Counted from the stretch's first letter, positions 9,986 to 19,222 are shown. The stretch is 64,000 bases of DNA from Planctomycetota bacterium (GCA_014238905.1 JABAAE010000005.1:264712-328711); one strand, 5' to 3'. Notes: generated from the sequence alone by a model not told the origin. A program made the numbers and translations.

Positions 9986-10792
9986 TCAGGCAGCTGCCTG
10001 CCGGCTACCCGCCACACCCCGGAGGTCAACATCACCCAGTAGATTTTCCTGCGACGACAGTTCAGCAACCGAGTCAACTTGTTGATATTTTCGCGTTTTT
10101 AGAAACGCTCCTTGTCCCTCTAACACTGTTCCCAATTCTGCCGATTGTTCGCTGATGCTGGTTAGCAAATTCAAATCGCTATTGATGGCCAATCGATAAT
10201 CTTCCAATAGGCCTCGGTCCGCTTTGCGAGGGACCCTGATTTTCGGTCCCATCAACACCCGAATACGGCTACCCGGTTTAGGAACTGCAAAGTGGTCCCA
10301 GGTCCTTAAACGGAACGGATTCTGGTAGCCAAATCCAATCGGAACAATGGGAATCTGAAGACGGGACGCCAAGTAAACTGCGCCCATCGCCAAGCAACGG
10401 CGAGGACCTTTGGGGCCGTCCGGTGTAACGGCCAAGGAATGTGTCTTTAGTTTTTCGCGGCAGGATCGCAGGGCCGACGAACCGCCACGAGTTGTCGAAC
10501 CCCGAATCGCATCGAACCCTTGATGTTTGGCAATATTGACCAACCAATCGGCATCCCGATGCATGCTCACGAAAAGCGTTACGTTGGTATTGCCCCATAA
10601 AATGGTAGGCAAAACGATATACTCGTGCCAAAACACATAAATATTGGGCGTTCCAAATTCCATCCTCGACGGATCCGCCGTTGGGTCAAAATGCGAAATC
10701 TTGATATCCAGAGAATTTCTGAGCCAAGGTAGCAAGAGTGACATCCCAAGCGATCCGGCTTTGCTGATTTGTGGGGATTTTATCTTCATCAA
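9986..10792 (-). CDS. DUF374-type lysophospholipid/lipid A acyltransferase
   Basis: A membrane-associated acyltransferase of the LPLAT superfamily. The family motifs are present in order: FWHEYIVLPTI (the His-x4-type active-site region in this family), the arginine-rich GSTTRGGSSALRSC, and VTPDGPKGPRR, the hallmark of DUF374 proteins. Length (268 aa) is a little over the usual 210-240 because of a C-terminal tail after about residue 215 with no recognisable domain. In Gram-negative genomes such genes sit with lipopolysaccharide or lipid genes; here dapF lies 95 bp upstream and the acyl-CoA dehydrogenase downstream on the same strand. Acyl donor and acceptor are unknown. Confidence 0.85.
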   Translation of the reverse strand: MMKIKSPQISKAGSLGMSLLLPWLRNSLDIKISHFDPTADPSRMEFGTPNIYVFWHEYIVLPTILWGNTNVTLFVSMHRDADWLVNIAKHQGFDAIRGSTTRGGSSALRSCREKLKTHSLAVTPDGPKGPRRCLAMGAVYLASRLQIPIVPIGFGYQNPFRLRTWDHFAVPKPGSRIRVLMGPKIRVPRKADRGLLEDYRLAINSDLNLLTSISEQSAELGTVLEGQGAFLKTRKYQQVDSVAELSSQENLLGDVDLRGVAGSRQAAA

Positions 10793-10887
10793 TTTGATGA
10801 AACTCTTCTACGGATAGAAACAAACGAAACAACGCAAATTAATATGAAAAATAAGCCCCAGCCCAAAAGGGTGGACCTAACACACCA

Positions 10888-11730
10888 TCAATTTTTCCAG
10901 ATCCCGGAGAAAACCTCTCTGGCAGGACCTGTTTTATAAACATGATTGTCTGATTGACGCCACTCCAATTCCAAATCCCCCCCCAACAAGTGGATTTTAA
11001 CACTCGCATCGGTACGTTTGGTGAGAACACCGGCGACGCAAACTGCGCCGGCCCCGGTTCCACATGCTAGCGTTTCGCCGCTGCCTCGTTCCCATGTCCG
11101 CTGCCTGAGCGTTCGGCGATCGAGCACCTCTACAAACTCGACATTCACTCGATTGGGAAACCACGAGTGGTTCTCCAGCAATGGGCCGTAGTATTGAACC
11201 AGAGCATCATCCAGGTGATCAACAAAAATCACGCAGTGTGGATTCCCCATTGAGACGCACGTCGCCTGAAACGTACGATCGTCAATCTGAATTCCATGAT
11301 CCACCACCTGGCGACCCGTTAATGTCGTCGGAATCTGGGAAGCTTCCAGAATCGGTTCGCCCAAATCCACCCGAACGTGTGACACCAAGTCGCCCTCGAC
11401 GGTCAAATCTACCGACAAAACGCCATTGTCAGTTTCAATCTCTAACGAGTCTTTCTTGGCAATCCCATGGTCAAAGACGTATTTCGCCACACATCGAATT
11501 CCGTTTCCACACATCTCCGCGCGGCTCCCATCGGCATTATACATTTCCATCGCGGCATCGGCGGTGCTCGAGGGTTTGATGAGAATTAAACCGTCACCCC
11601 CAATGCCAGTATTTCGATTGGAAACCTCAATCGCCAGTTCGGCTGGGTTTTCTATTTCTTTAGGCTCAAAACAGTTAACGTAAATGTAGTCATTTCCCGC
11701 GCCGTGCATTTTCGTAAATTCAAGGTTCAT
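10888..11730 (-). CDS. dapF: Diaminopimelate epimerase
   Basis: Interconverts LL- and meso-diaminopimelate, the last-but-one step to lysine and the source of the peptidoglycan cross-linking residue. The protein opens with MNLEFTKMHGAGNDYIYVN, as in known DapF. Both catalytic cysteines are visible: one in AEMCGNGIRCVAKYV (about residue 73) and one in TLACGTGAGAVCV (about residue 222). Length of 280 residues is normal. It lies 32 bp downstream of the short-chain dehydrogenase gene on the same strand and probably shares its transcript. The other pathway gene in the window, dapB, is 51 kb away, so the lysine genes are dispersed. Confidence 0.96.
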   Translation of the reverse strand: MNLEFTKMHGAGNDYIYVNCFEPKEIENPAELAIEVSNRNTGIGGDGLILIKPSSTADAAMEMYNADGSRAEMCGNGIRCVAKYVFDHGIAKKDSLEIETDNGVLSVDLTVEGDLVSHVRVDLGEPILEASQIPTTLTGRQVVDHGIQIDDRTFQATCVSMGNPHCVIFVDHLDDALVQYYGPLLENHSWFPNRVNVEFVEVLDRRTLRQRTWERGSGETLACGTGAGAVCVAGVLTKRTDASVKIHLLGGDLELEWRQSDNHVYKTGPAREVFSGIWKN

Positions 11731-11762
11731 TTGGCTCGCTCTTTAGTTTTTAACCATCCAGT

Positions 11763-12530
11763 CTACGCCATGACAGTCCCGCCGCAGACATTGATTAATT
11801 GTCCGTTAATGGCATTGGCGCCGGGACCCGCCAAAAACCCAACCAGGGGCGCGATTTCATCCGGGGTTAAACGCCGTCCATAGGGTGAGGAAGACTCCTC
11901 GACTTCTTCGAATTCTTTTCCGAGACGATCGGCATCGTATTGGATCCGTTTATCGTTCATCAACGTTGCGGTGACACCCGGACAAACAGCATTGGCGGTC
12001 ACCCCCGTTCCCGCCACCTCTAAAGCTGTCGCTTTCGTTAATCCCGCCACGGCGTGTTTGCTGGCGGTATAGGCCGCGCCATGCAATCCTGGAATTTTCG
12101 CATTAATGGACGAAATATTGATCACTCTACCAAATCCTCGCTCCAACATCCCCCTCAACAAAGACTTCGTCAGTCGATAGGGAGCGGTCACATTCAGGGC
12201 CATCGTCAGGTCCCAAAAATCATCGTCAAAATCAACCAAGCGTTTGGGATTCTGACTACTTCCTACCCCGGCATTGTTGACTAATACATCGATCTGTTCC
12301 TCCCGCAATTCCTCCAACACCGCTTGAATTCCATCACTGTTAGAAAGGTCCCCTGAAAAACATCGACTTTCGTTACCATTGGTTTGAATTTCCTCCAAAA
12401 GTAATGTCAATTCGTTCGCTGAACGGGCCATCGTTACCACCCGAAAACCGGCGTTGGACAAGGTCAAGGCAATGGAGCGACCGATTCCACGACCTGCTCC
12501 GGTCACCAAAGCCGTTTTTTTGTTTTCCAT
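11763..12530 (-). CDS. Short-chain dehydrogenase/reductase (FabG-like)
   Basis: A classical SDR oxidoreductase. The Rossmann nucleotide-binding motif is TGAGRGIGRSIAL, followed by NNAGVG, the catalytic Ser in INISSINAK and the Tyr-Lys pair in YTASKHAV; the C-terminus ends GQLINVCGGTVMA as in FabG and 3-hydroxybutyrate dehydrogenases. I place the start at ATG 12530 (MENKKTALVTG) because GGGAG lies 8 nt upstream; the open frame extends further but that part is not SDR-like. Substrate is unknown; a 3-oxoacyl-ACP/CoA or sugar/hydroxy-acid role is equally possible. It sits directly ahead of dapF in the same direction. Confidence 0.9.
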   Translation of the reverse strand: MENKKTALVTGAGRGIGRSIALTLSNAGFRVVTMARSANELTLLLEEIQTNGNESRCFSGDLSNSDGIQAVLEELREEQIDVLVNNAGVGSSQNPKRLVDFDDDFWDLTMALNVTAPYRLTKSLLRGMLERGFGRVINISSINAKIPGLHGAAYTASKHAVAGLTKATALEVAGTGVTANAVCPGVTATLMNDKRIQYDADRLGKEFEEVEESSSPYGRRLTPDEIAPLVGFLAGPGANAINGQLINVCGGTVMA

Positions 12531-12774
12531 CCCGCTGACTCCCATTTCTTGTCGAAAAATACCAATATTGGCGTTTAAAGTTCCACAGTTTAGGCAAATC
12601 AAATTGGAACGAAAAGCACCAGCAGTTGCGAGACGGGGCCAAATCCCCATTCTTGCACGGGAGATTTCCCACCAATAAAATGATCGCACCGCTGGAATGA
12701 TCCGGCCGCATGATCGTTGGGTGAAATCCCTCCACAGCCAAGCCAATTTTTTTGCCTAAAATCAGACCGAGGTC

Positions 12775-14961
12775 ATGAGCATGCCAATTTTCGCTACCCA
12801 AACCCGCGCTACGCCTTTGCTTTGCGCAGCCGCGATGCTGATTTCCCATTTGCTCTTCAGTGGCCATCTCTCGGGCGTCCAGGGACCGCAAGTTACCGGA
12901 ACGGACCGTCACATCAACGACGTTAGAACCGAACCGCTAAAGGATCTAAATGGTTACTTTCCAATGGTCGTTCCCAAGTCAAAGGCCCAATGGCTCCTGC
13001 GAGCCGATCGGGTTCGACAACAAGTCAAAGTCGCGTTGGGCTTGTGGCCGCCACCAGCCAAAACGCCTTTGAATCCGGTCATCTATGGAAAAATCGACTG
13101 CGGTGATTACACCGTCGAGAAGACGTTCTTTGAAAGCATGCCTGGCTTCTATGTAACGGGCAGCTTATATCGGCCAAAAACCGCCTCCGGAAAATTGCCG
13201 GGAATCCTCTGCCCACATGGTCACTGGGCCAATGGCCGGTTCTATGATGCTGGCGAGGCGAACGCTAAATCCCAGATCGCACAGGGTGCAGAAAGCGACC
13301 TGGAGACTGCTCGAAATCCGATCCAGGCCCGCTGCGTTCATCTTGCCAGAATGGGCTGTGTCGTTTTTCAATACGACATGATCGGCTATGCTGACAGCGT
13401 CCAAATCAGCAGCGAAATAGCTCATCGATTTGCAAAACAACGCCCCGCATACAACACTCCGGAAAAATGGGGGCTCTTTAGTCCCCAAGCCGAATTGCAT
13501 TTACAGTCGGTGATGGGTCTTCAGTCGTGGAATTCCATTCGTTGTCTTGATTTCCTGGAGTCGCTGCCAGATGTCGATGACAATCGATTAGCGGTAACCG
13601 GGGCCAGTGGTGGTGGCACGCAGACGTTTCTCCTGGCCGCCATTGACGCCAGAATTCAAGTCTCGTTCCCGGCAGTGATGGTTTCCACAGCGATGCAGGG
13701 AGGGTGCACTTGCGAGAACTGCACCCTTCTACGAGTAACAACAGGCAACATAGAATTGGCCGCACTTTTCGCTCCCAAGCCGCAGGGAGTCACCGCAGCC
13801 AATGATTGGACCAAGGAGATGAGAACCAAGGGTTTCCCTGAATTAAAGGGCCTCTACCAACTGATGGGTTCTCCTGAAAACATCATGATGGTCGACCGTA
13901 CCGAATTTGGGCATAACTACAACAAGGTTTCCCGCACGGCGATGTACCGTTGGTTTCAAAAGCATTTAAATTTGACGGGTTCGGTAAAAGAGCGACCTTA
14001 TCGGCGATTAACCCAACAGGAACTGACGGTCTGGGGATCAGAACATCCCAAACCGAGCGGTAAAAACGATTTCGAGCGGCGACTTCTCAATAATTGGACA
14101 GAACAATCCAAGCAGCGGATTCTCAGCTCGCCAGAGCGATCGAAGCTTATCAAACAAGGCTGGGAAGGGATTTTTCAGAGGGAATTGCCTGCCAGCGGAG
14201 ACGTCGAATTTGAAACCGTCATCAAAAACGAGAAACCGGCGTACTGGGAAATCGCAGGGATCATCGGCAACAAAAAACAGGGTGAAGAATTTCCTGCCAC
14301 TTTTATCCACCCCAAAAAATGGAACAAAAAAGTCGTTATCGTGACAAGCGATTCCGGAAAAAATTGCCTCTATGACCAACCAAAAGAACTAACCGAGTCC
14401 ATAGAGCAACTCGTCAACACAGGGCACTCGGTGGTTTCGGCCGACTTATTGTTTCAGGGGGAATTCAACCGGTCGACCAAGCCCGCAGGACCGACCCGAA
14501 AAGTCGAAAACCCAAGGGAAGCCGCCGCCTACACTTTTGGCTACAACCACACATTACTTGCACAGCGGACCCACGACTTGGTTAATCTGATTACGCTGGT
14601 CGCTCATCATCAAGAACAACCCGAATCGATCATCCTTGTCGGTTTCCACAAGACCGGCGCAATTTCCGCGGCAGCTGGAGTGATCGCCAGCGACTTGGTT
14701 GATCACATCATCATTGAAAAGCAGGGGCTCAGCAGCCTGATGGTGGACAAAATCCATGACCCCTACTTTCTGCCCGGGTCACAGAAGTATTTTGGAATCT
14801 GGGGCATGCTTTTAGCCGGCAAAAGTCAAGTCTCGGTTTTGGGGGGCACACCGGCCGACATCCCCGAAGATCTTAAAGAGTTACCTTGGACTAACCTTGC
14901 CCTGAAACCTTCCGACTTGGTGAAGGTGATCCTCGGTGAAACAAAACACCCTGTCCCTTAA
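12775..14961 (+). CDS. Secreted alpha/beta-hydrolase, acetyl xylan esterase-like
   Basis: A serine hydrolase with an N-terminal hydrophobic export signal (about residues 14-32). The first hydrolase domain shows LPGILCPHGHWANGRF (oxyanion region) and the nucleophile elbow VTGASGGGTQTFL with Ser at about residue 277; a plausible catalytic His lies in TEFGHNYNKVS at about residue 379. A second domain from about residue 500 (KVVIVTSDSGKN...) resembles a further alpha/beta-hydrolase-like fold but without a clear nucleophile. Planctomycetes carry many such proteins annotated as acetylxylan esterases, thought to deacetylate plant or algal polysaccharides; that substrate is inference. It is divergent from the SDR gene, 244 bp apart. 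Confidence 0.85.
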   Translation: MSMPIFATQTRATPLLCAAAMLISHLLFSGHLSGVQGPQVTGTDRHINDVRTEPLKDLNGYFPMVVPKSKAQWLLRADRVRQQVKVALGLWPPPAKTPLNPVIYGKIDCGDYTVEKTFFESMPGFYVTGSLYRPKTASGKLPGILCPHGHWANGRFYDAGEANAKSQIAQGAESDLETARNPIQARCVHLARMGCVVFQYDMIGYADSVQISSEIAHRFAKQRPAYNTPEKWGLFSPQAELHLQSVMGLQSWNSIRCLDFLESLPDVDDNRLAVTGASGGGTQTFLLAAIDARIQVSFPAVMVSTAMQGGCTCENCTLLRVTTGNIELAALFAPKPQGVTAANDWTKEMRTKGFPELKGLYQLMGSPENIMMVDRTEFGHNYNKVSRTAMYRWFQKHLNLTGSVKERPYRRLTQQELTVWGSEHPKPSGKNDFERRLLNNWTEQSKQRILSSPERSKLIKQGWEGIFQRELPASGDVEFETVIKNEKPAYWEIAGIIGNKKQGEEFPATFIHPKKWNKKVVIVTSDSGKNCLYDQPKELTESIEQLVNTGHSVVSADLLFQGEFNRSTKPAGPTRKVENPREAAAYTFGYNHTLLAQRTHDLVNLITLVAHHQEQPESIILVGFHKTGAISAAAGVIASDLVDHIIIEKQGLSSLMVDKIHDPYFLPGSQKYFGIWGMLLAGKSQVSVLGGTPADIPEDLKELPWTNLALKPSDLVKVILGETKHPVP

Positions 14962-15014
14962 AAAGGGATCCTTAACACGCCGTTGCTGCATCCTTAGCCG
15001 GCGTGACCGGACGG

Positions 15015-15803
15015 CTAACCGACCGTCAGGTAATCTTCAATCCAGTTTTCGGCATCAGCGGTCAAGTCCGACACCGATTGCGTGGCAAAGGAGTTTTTGA
15101 GTTCCGATGTCGAACTGGGAAACGAATCCACGAACGAGAACAACTCAAACTGTTTTCGATTCAAGGTCGGATTTGCGGCCGGTTTTTTCACCAGGTGCCG
15201 GCTATAGTCGTGGATGGACATTTTCAGTAAACGCCGCACGGTGGTTTTAGTCTCAGCAGAATCTCCTCGGAGGTCACGACTAAATTCCACATTCCGCTGT
15301 TCTTCGAAAGAAAACTCAGTCGAAATGAACTCAGGAAAAAAAGCCAGCAGCATATCGCACCATCTCTCGAGCTTCCATCGCAGTTGGTTGAGTTCACGTG
15401 CTTGTGCATTTTTTCGTTCAACTCCGATGTTTATTAATTCCAGCGCTCGCATCCTCGCTTCGAGGTGAAATAAGAAGACAGCTCTGGCCACCGGTCCGTT
15501 GACGGTTTGCCGAAATTCTCGGTCTTTATAAACGAATAGTGCCGCGGAGATTCTTGCAAAAAATTCCGAGCAGAGAACCTCCTGAACAACACACGAAATG
15601 GCATCCCATGGGTCATGGTTAGCCTCTGGCGATTCCAGATCTTCCCGAAAAAGAGACAATGCTTTGTTCCATCGATCCAGTTTTTCCTTGGATGTTTTCC
15701 AAAACTCTTCGGAATGGATAATCTCTTTGCCGGTCAATCTCGTCACAAATTCGAGGTTGAAACAAAGGTCAGTAGATAATTCGATAAGATGTCCGGCATG
15801 CAT
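15015..15803 (-). CDS. Protein of unknown function
   Basis: I recognise no family. The chosen start, ATG 15803 (MHAGHLIELSTDLCFNLEFV), begins the well-behaved part; the frame is open 49 codons further upstream to 15950 but that stretch looks non-coding. The 262 residues are mostly alpha-helical and soluble, rich in Arg, Glu and Phe, with no signal peptide or membrane segment. It converges on the esterase gene (53 bp apart) and is divergent from the sulfatase, with about 315 bp between the starts in which I see no further gene. Confidence 0.65.
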   Translation of the reverse strand: MHAGHLIELSTDLCFNLEFVTRLTGKEIIHSEEFWKTSKEKLDRWNKALSLFREDLESPEANHDPWDAISCVVQEVLCSEFFARISAALFVYKDREFRQTVNGPVARAVFLFHLEARMRALELINIGVERKNAQARELNQLRWKLERWCDMLLAFFPEFISTEFSFEEQRNVEFSRDLRGDSAETKTTVRRLLKMSIHDYSRHLVKKPAANPTLNRKQFELFSFVDSFPSSTSELKNSFATQSVSDLTADAENWIEDYLTVG

Positions 15804-16118
15804 GGCTTTGTCCTTGAGTGAGATTGCTACATTGTTTTGCACGCCCCGTGCCAACCCGTGTTTAGGACACAAAAAGACGGGTTTTCTGCAGTTTTGAGAC
15901 TTTGGCCACAAGATCATCCTGAGAAATGATGCCTCAATGCAACCGTCCATGTTTCAAATAAAGAACATTCCGGATACTCATTGAGCACTGCGGTCGGTAA
16001 CATGGACTACACCAATTTGGCTGATCGTTCCCACACGGGTGTTGGTGTTGGCAAGAATGATTGGCGACCACGCTCATTGACCTGACTTTGCCTCCACACC
16101 ATTCTCCAAGGGAAATTC

Positions 16119-17642
16119 GTGCTGATTGACTTTCAAAATAGAACCCCTTTGTTTTGGCTGGTCTGCGTTGGGATGATCGGTTTTGGCTGGTGCAACACGT
16201 TGCCGTTGGTTCATGGCCAAACCACCCCCAATATGATCGTTTTCATTGCTGATGATGTCAGTTGGAACGACTTTGGTTGTTATGGCAACAAAAAAGCGAG
16301 AACCCCTCACATCGACCGCTTGGCTGAAACAGGGCTTCGGTTTGACAATGCGTTCCTAACCGCCAGTAGCTGCAGTCCCAGTCGGGCCAGTATCGTCACC
16401 GGCCGGTACCCCCACAACAACGGCAAAGCGGCCGAATTGCACCTTCCGATTGATCCGCGTCTTCCCTGGTTTCCCCAACGGCTGAGGGAAAAGGGTTATT
16501 ACACCGCGTTGGTTGGAAAAAACCACATGAAAAAAGGCCCCTCGGCGGATACAAATACACCGCCCAACAAAGCGTTTGACTTGATCGATAACGGACAACT
16601 CAACAACAATCACGGTGGCCACGGAAAATGGGTAGCGACCCTACGTAATCGCCCCAAGAACCAGCCTTTTTTCTTCTGGTTTGCCTCGACGGATGCCCAC
16701 CGTGGATGGGATGCCGATCGGGAATGGAAACCACAATATGGTCCACCCCACACACCAGAACATGTCGAAGTACCCCCATTTCTAGTTGATGACCAACCCA
16801 CCCGAAGGGATCTGGCGTCTTATTACAACGAGGTCACTCGGTTCGATTATTACATTGGCCAGGTGGTGAACGCACTGAAGGAAGAAAAACTATACGACAA
16901 TACGGTCATCCTCGTCTTGGCTGACAACGGGCGTCCCTTTCCAAGGGCCAAAACGCGTCTACACGATTCAGGCATGAAAACCGCTTTGGTCGCCCATTGG
17001 CCAAACCGAATGAAAACTCCAGCGGTGACCGACAGCTTGGTGAGTGCGATCGACATCGCCCCCACTTTACTACTTTTAGCTGGCATCCAGCCGGGACCTA
17101 CCTTCCAGGGAACCGACTTCTCATCCCTCTTCAGTCAACCGAAAACCATGATCCGGCGATTTGCTTTTTCCGAACACAATTGGCACGATTACGAGGCCCA
17201 CGGTCGGTCCGTCCGTGACCAAAGCGGCTTCGTCTTGATCTCTAATCAGCGGCCTGGAAAACCTTGGCAGGGTCCGGCCGATTCGGTCCGATCCCCCTCT
17301 CACCAGTCCCTTCTGACCGCTCGCCAGCGGAAGGTATTGACGGTCCATCAGCGGGATGTTTTTGCTGCTCCGCGGAAAGAATACGAGCTGTTCAACAGTC
17401 GCACCGATCCTGATCAAATCCATAACCTGATTGGAAAATCGGAGCACCGGGCAAAAGAAACTGAACTCCGCCTGATTTTAAAGAAATGGTCAGTGCAGAC
17501 TCGTGATAGCGTCCCCAGTCAGCTGTCCCAGGACTCCTTCGACAGAGTGACAGGCGATCGCATCAAATCAAACGGATATCGAGGCGTGACGCCGGGTGAA
17601 GACTTAAAAGCCTCGTTGAGCGACCACCCGGGACCCCGCTAA
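16119..17642 (+). CDS. Secreted sulfatase (arylsulfatase A / N-sulfoglucosamine sulfohydrolase type)
   Basis: Hydrolyses sulfate esters or sulfamates, most likely on sulfated polysaccharides. The formylglycine signature is CSPSRASIVTGR with the modifiable Cys at residue 85, so the enzyme needs a sulfatase-maturating partner not in this window. Metal-binding Asp residues are in VFIADDVSWNDFG (about 44-45) and DNGRPFPRAKTRLHDSG. GTG at 16119 is preferred: AAGGGA lies 5 nt upstream, and an N-terminal hydrophobic segment (LFWLVCVGMIGFGW) provides the signal peptide. 507 residues is typical. Planctomycetes have many sulfatases; specificity cannot be read from the sequence. Confidence 0.93.
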   Translation: MLIDFQNRTPLFWLVCVGMIGFGWCNTLPLVHGQTTPNMIVFIADDVSWNDFGCYGNKKARTPHIDRLAETGLRFDNAFLTASSCSPSRASIVTGRYPHNNGKAAELHLPIDPRLPWFPQRLREKGYYTALVGKNHMKKGPSADTNTPPNKAFDLIDNGQLNNNHGGHGKWVATLRNRPKNQPFFFWFASTDAHRGWDADREWKPQYGPPHTPEHVEVPPFLVDDQPTRRDLASYYNEVTRFDYYIGQVVNALKEEKLYDNTVILVLADNGRPFPRAKTRLHDSGMKTALVAHWPNRMKTPAVTDSLVSAIDIAPTLLLLAGIQPGPTFQGTDFSSLFSQPKTMIRRFAFSEHNWHDYEAHGRSVRDQSGFVLISNQRPGKPWQGPADSVRSPSHQSLLTARQRKVLTVHQRDVFAAPRKEYELFNSRTDPDQIHNLIGKSEHRAKETELRLILKKWSVQTRDSVPSQLSQDSFDRVTGDRIKSNGYRGVTPGEDLKASLSDHPGPR

Positions 17643-17929
17643 TCTAAGGCAATGGCATTCACGCGGAGGGGGGCGGAGCGGAACTCCTTGGTATTCAATG
17701 CTCCAAAGGTTCGGCCAATGGTGATTCACCGGCAGGCTTTTCCCGGCCCATCACGCGCCGACTCGTGCCTGACCTTCACGATATTCGGATAGCCGCTCAA
17801 TCTTTCAGAAAAAAACCTGTTAATGACAAAAAACAGGCCAACCGGACTGGATCGGCTGTCCGGTTTTGATCATCCATTTCGACTACAGGGTCAACCGTTC
17901 ATCTTGCCCCAATTCTAAACATCACTGAA

Positions 17930-18808
17930 ATGGAATCGCCCATGAATACTGAAAGCAATACTGAAAGGAACACGGAAGGGAACACGGAAAGAAAAACTGA
18001 ACGAACGCAACATCCCTTTATTCTCAATCGTTTTCATGTCTTCGGACTGCCTTATTCCCTTCACCAAACCCAAATCCACATTGACCCAACTGAATCGAAC
18101 TCTCACAAACATCTGACAGGCGGTTTCCCCCTGCCAACGTTACCCCTCTCGGTCGTCTTAAAGAAGATTTCCAAATTCGATCCACGATTTCAATTCGCCG
18201 TTACTCGGTGCCATACCAAAAATACTTTCCCGAAACTGCAACAAATTTCTTTTTCGCCGGACGGACCGAAGACAGAATCTAGACCGAAGACAGAATCTAG
18301 ACTGAACAACGAATCTAAGATGAACAACGAATCTAAGATGAACAACGAATCTAAGATGAACAACGAATCTAGATCGATCCAAAACGCTGAGTCCATCAAA
18401 AACGCTGAGTCCATCAAAAACGCCGAGTCCATCAAAAACGCTGAATCCATCAAAAACGCCGAGTCGACCAAAAACGGCGAATTCAGGAACGACTGTTGCC
18501 GATTTCAAAACCGATCTCACTCACCCAAAGACACGTCATTGACGTTAACGGTAAACGATCATCCACGGTTCGCCACGGAATTTTGCTACATAGTCAAAAA
18601 TGCCAAGGGCCTGATCGTATTCACTGGATCCGATTTAGAAAAACCGATTTTTTCGGAGCAGAGTCCAATAATCCATAGCGGATTCTCGATCCAAATCGAC
18701 CTTTTTCCACGACGTAGTCACCACCCGCCACGACGGCGGTTAATCGCACGCAAGGCTGTGCACCAACCCGTCTGGATGGCCGATAGCCAATATATCCTCG
18801 ACCTCTAG
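17930..18808 (+). CDS. Repeat-rich possible protein, function unknown
   Basis: An open frame of 292 codons starting at ATG 17930 (a second ATG at 17942). It has two in-frame repeat regions. The N-terminal one encodes five four-residue units of the type NTES/NTER; the central one (about residues 113-185) encodes six-residue units, KTESRP, then KMNNES, then IKNAES. All three repeat types end in or contain Glu-Ser. Repeat unit lengths are 12 and 18 bp, so copy-number change would keep the frame. Flanking segments show no known domain, signal peptide or membrane helix. No good ribosome site is visible, and the antisense strand is also open across the repeats, so this may be a non-coding repeat locus instead. 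Confidence 0.35.
   Translation: MESPMNTESNTERNTEGNTERKTERTQHPFILNRFHVFGLPYSLHQTQIHIDPTESNSHKHLTGGFPLPTLPLSVVLKKISKFDPRFQFAVTRCHTKNTFPKLQQISFSPDGPKTESRPKTESRLNNESKMNNESKMNNESKMNNESRSIQNAESIKNAESIKNAESIKNAESIKNAESTKNGEFRNDCCRFQNRSHSPKDTSLTLTVNDHPRFATEFCYIVKNAKGLIVFTGSDLEKPIFSEQSPIIHSGFSIQIDLFPRRSHHPPRRRLIARKAVHQPVWMADSQYILDL
17945..18004 (+). repeat. 12-bp tandem repeat, five imperfect units
   Basis: Units read aatactgaaagc, aatactgaaagg, aacacggaaggg, aacacggaaaga and aaaactgaacga. Drift grows from left to right. If translated they give a four-residue NTE[SRG] repeat at the start of the 17930 frame. Confidence 0.9.
18266..18373 (+). repeat. 18-bp tandem repeats, two families (2 + 4 units)
   Basis: Two identical units of ccgaagacagaatctaga (18266-18301) are followed without a gap by four units of the type atgaacaacgaatctaag (18302-18373; the first begins ctg and the last ends aga). 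Both families share the core gaatcta, which suggests that the second arose from the first or that the core is selected. Confidence 0.92.
18377..18484 (+). repeat. 18-bp tandem repeat, six units
   Basis: Six units of the type atcaaaaacgctgagtcc, with single-base changes (ct/cc, gag/gaa, a decayed last unit). It starts 3 bp after the previous array and keeps the same 18-bp period and reading frame, encoding IKNAES. Confidence 0.92.
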
Positions 18809-19201
18809 AGAATGAAAAAAGCGGGGGGGAGGGGGGGGCTTCTTCTCACTTCATCACCCCTCGGTGGGTAGGAGACTATCCAACTAGCTCAAAAAGATCC
18901 AACTAGCTCAAAAAGATTCAACTGGCTCAAAAAGATTCAACTGGCTCGTGCACATCCAACGAATCAAACCTGCGCTGCCTCAGTTCGTTGCATCGATCTT
19001 GGGGCCTGCGAGCTATTGAGGCGATGAAAACCGGAAACCGCTCGTTCAAATAACTCGATCAGTTAAAAAAATCACGAAGGCCAGCCTGATCATCTTCGTC
19101 GCCTCCATCTAACCCGCTAACAGAACGACCCCCAAGATTTTTTTACCGGTCTCAATATGTTGGAACCGCTGTCAACATTTCTCAACCGCTGACAATTCCT
19201 T
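18809..19201. other. Intergenic region with G-run and short tandem repeats, no gene seen
   Basis: Nearly 400 bp between the repeat-rich frame and the RimK-like gene. It holds two guanine runs (G7 at 18823-18829 and G8 at 18831-18838, separated by one A), a four-unit 19-bp repeat at 18878-18953 and the first two units of a 20-bp repeat at 19163-19222. I see no coding frame, tRNA or terminator. Confidence 0.7.
18878..18953. repeat. 19-bp tandem repeat, four units
   Basis: Two identical units of atccaactagctcaaaaag are followed by attcaactggctcaaaaag and attcaactggctcgtgcac; a fifth unit begins atccaac and then stops. The 19-bp period equals that of the unrelated array at 63845. Confidence 0.9.
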
Positions 19202-19222
19202 TCAACCGCGGGCAATTTTTTT
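19163..19222. repeat. 20-bp tandem repeat, three imperfect units
   Basis: Units are gaaccgctgtcaacatttct, caaccgctgacaattccttt and caaccgcgggcaattttttt. The last unit supplies the final codons and stop of the RimK-like gene on the minus strand. Confidence 0.75.

Noticed and set aside
14954..14968. Hairpin TCCCTT-AAA-AAGGGA after the esterase gene as a terminator
   Set aside because: The stem is short and A/T-rich with no T tract; not convincing.
18158..18520. Minus-strand frame giving LMDSAF-type repeats
   Set aside because: The peptide repeat is only the reverse reading of the 18-bp DNA repeats; no start context or domain.
18878..18953. Possible CRISPR or iteron origin
   Set aside because: No spacers, no dnaA or repA gene nearby, and only four units.
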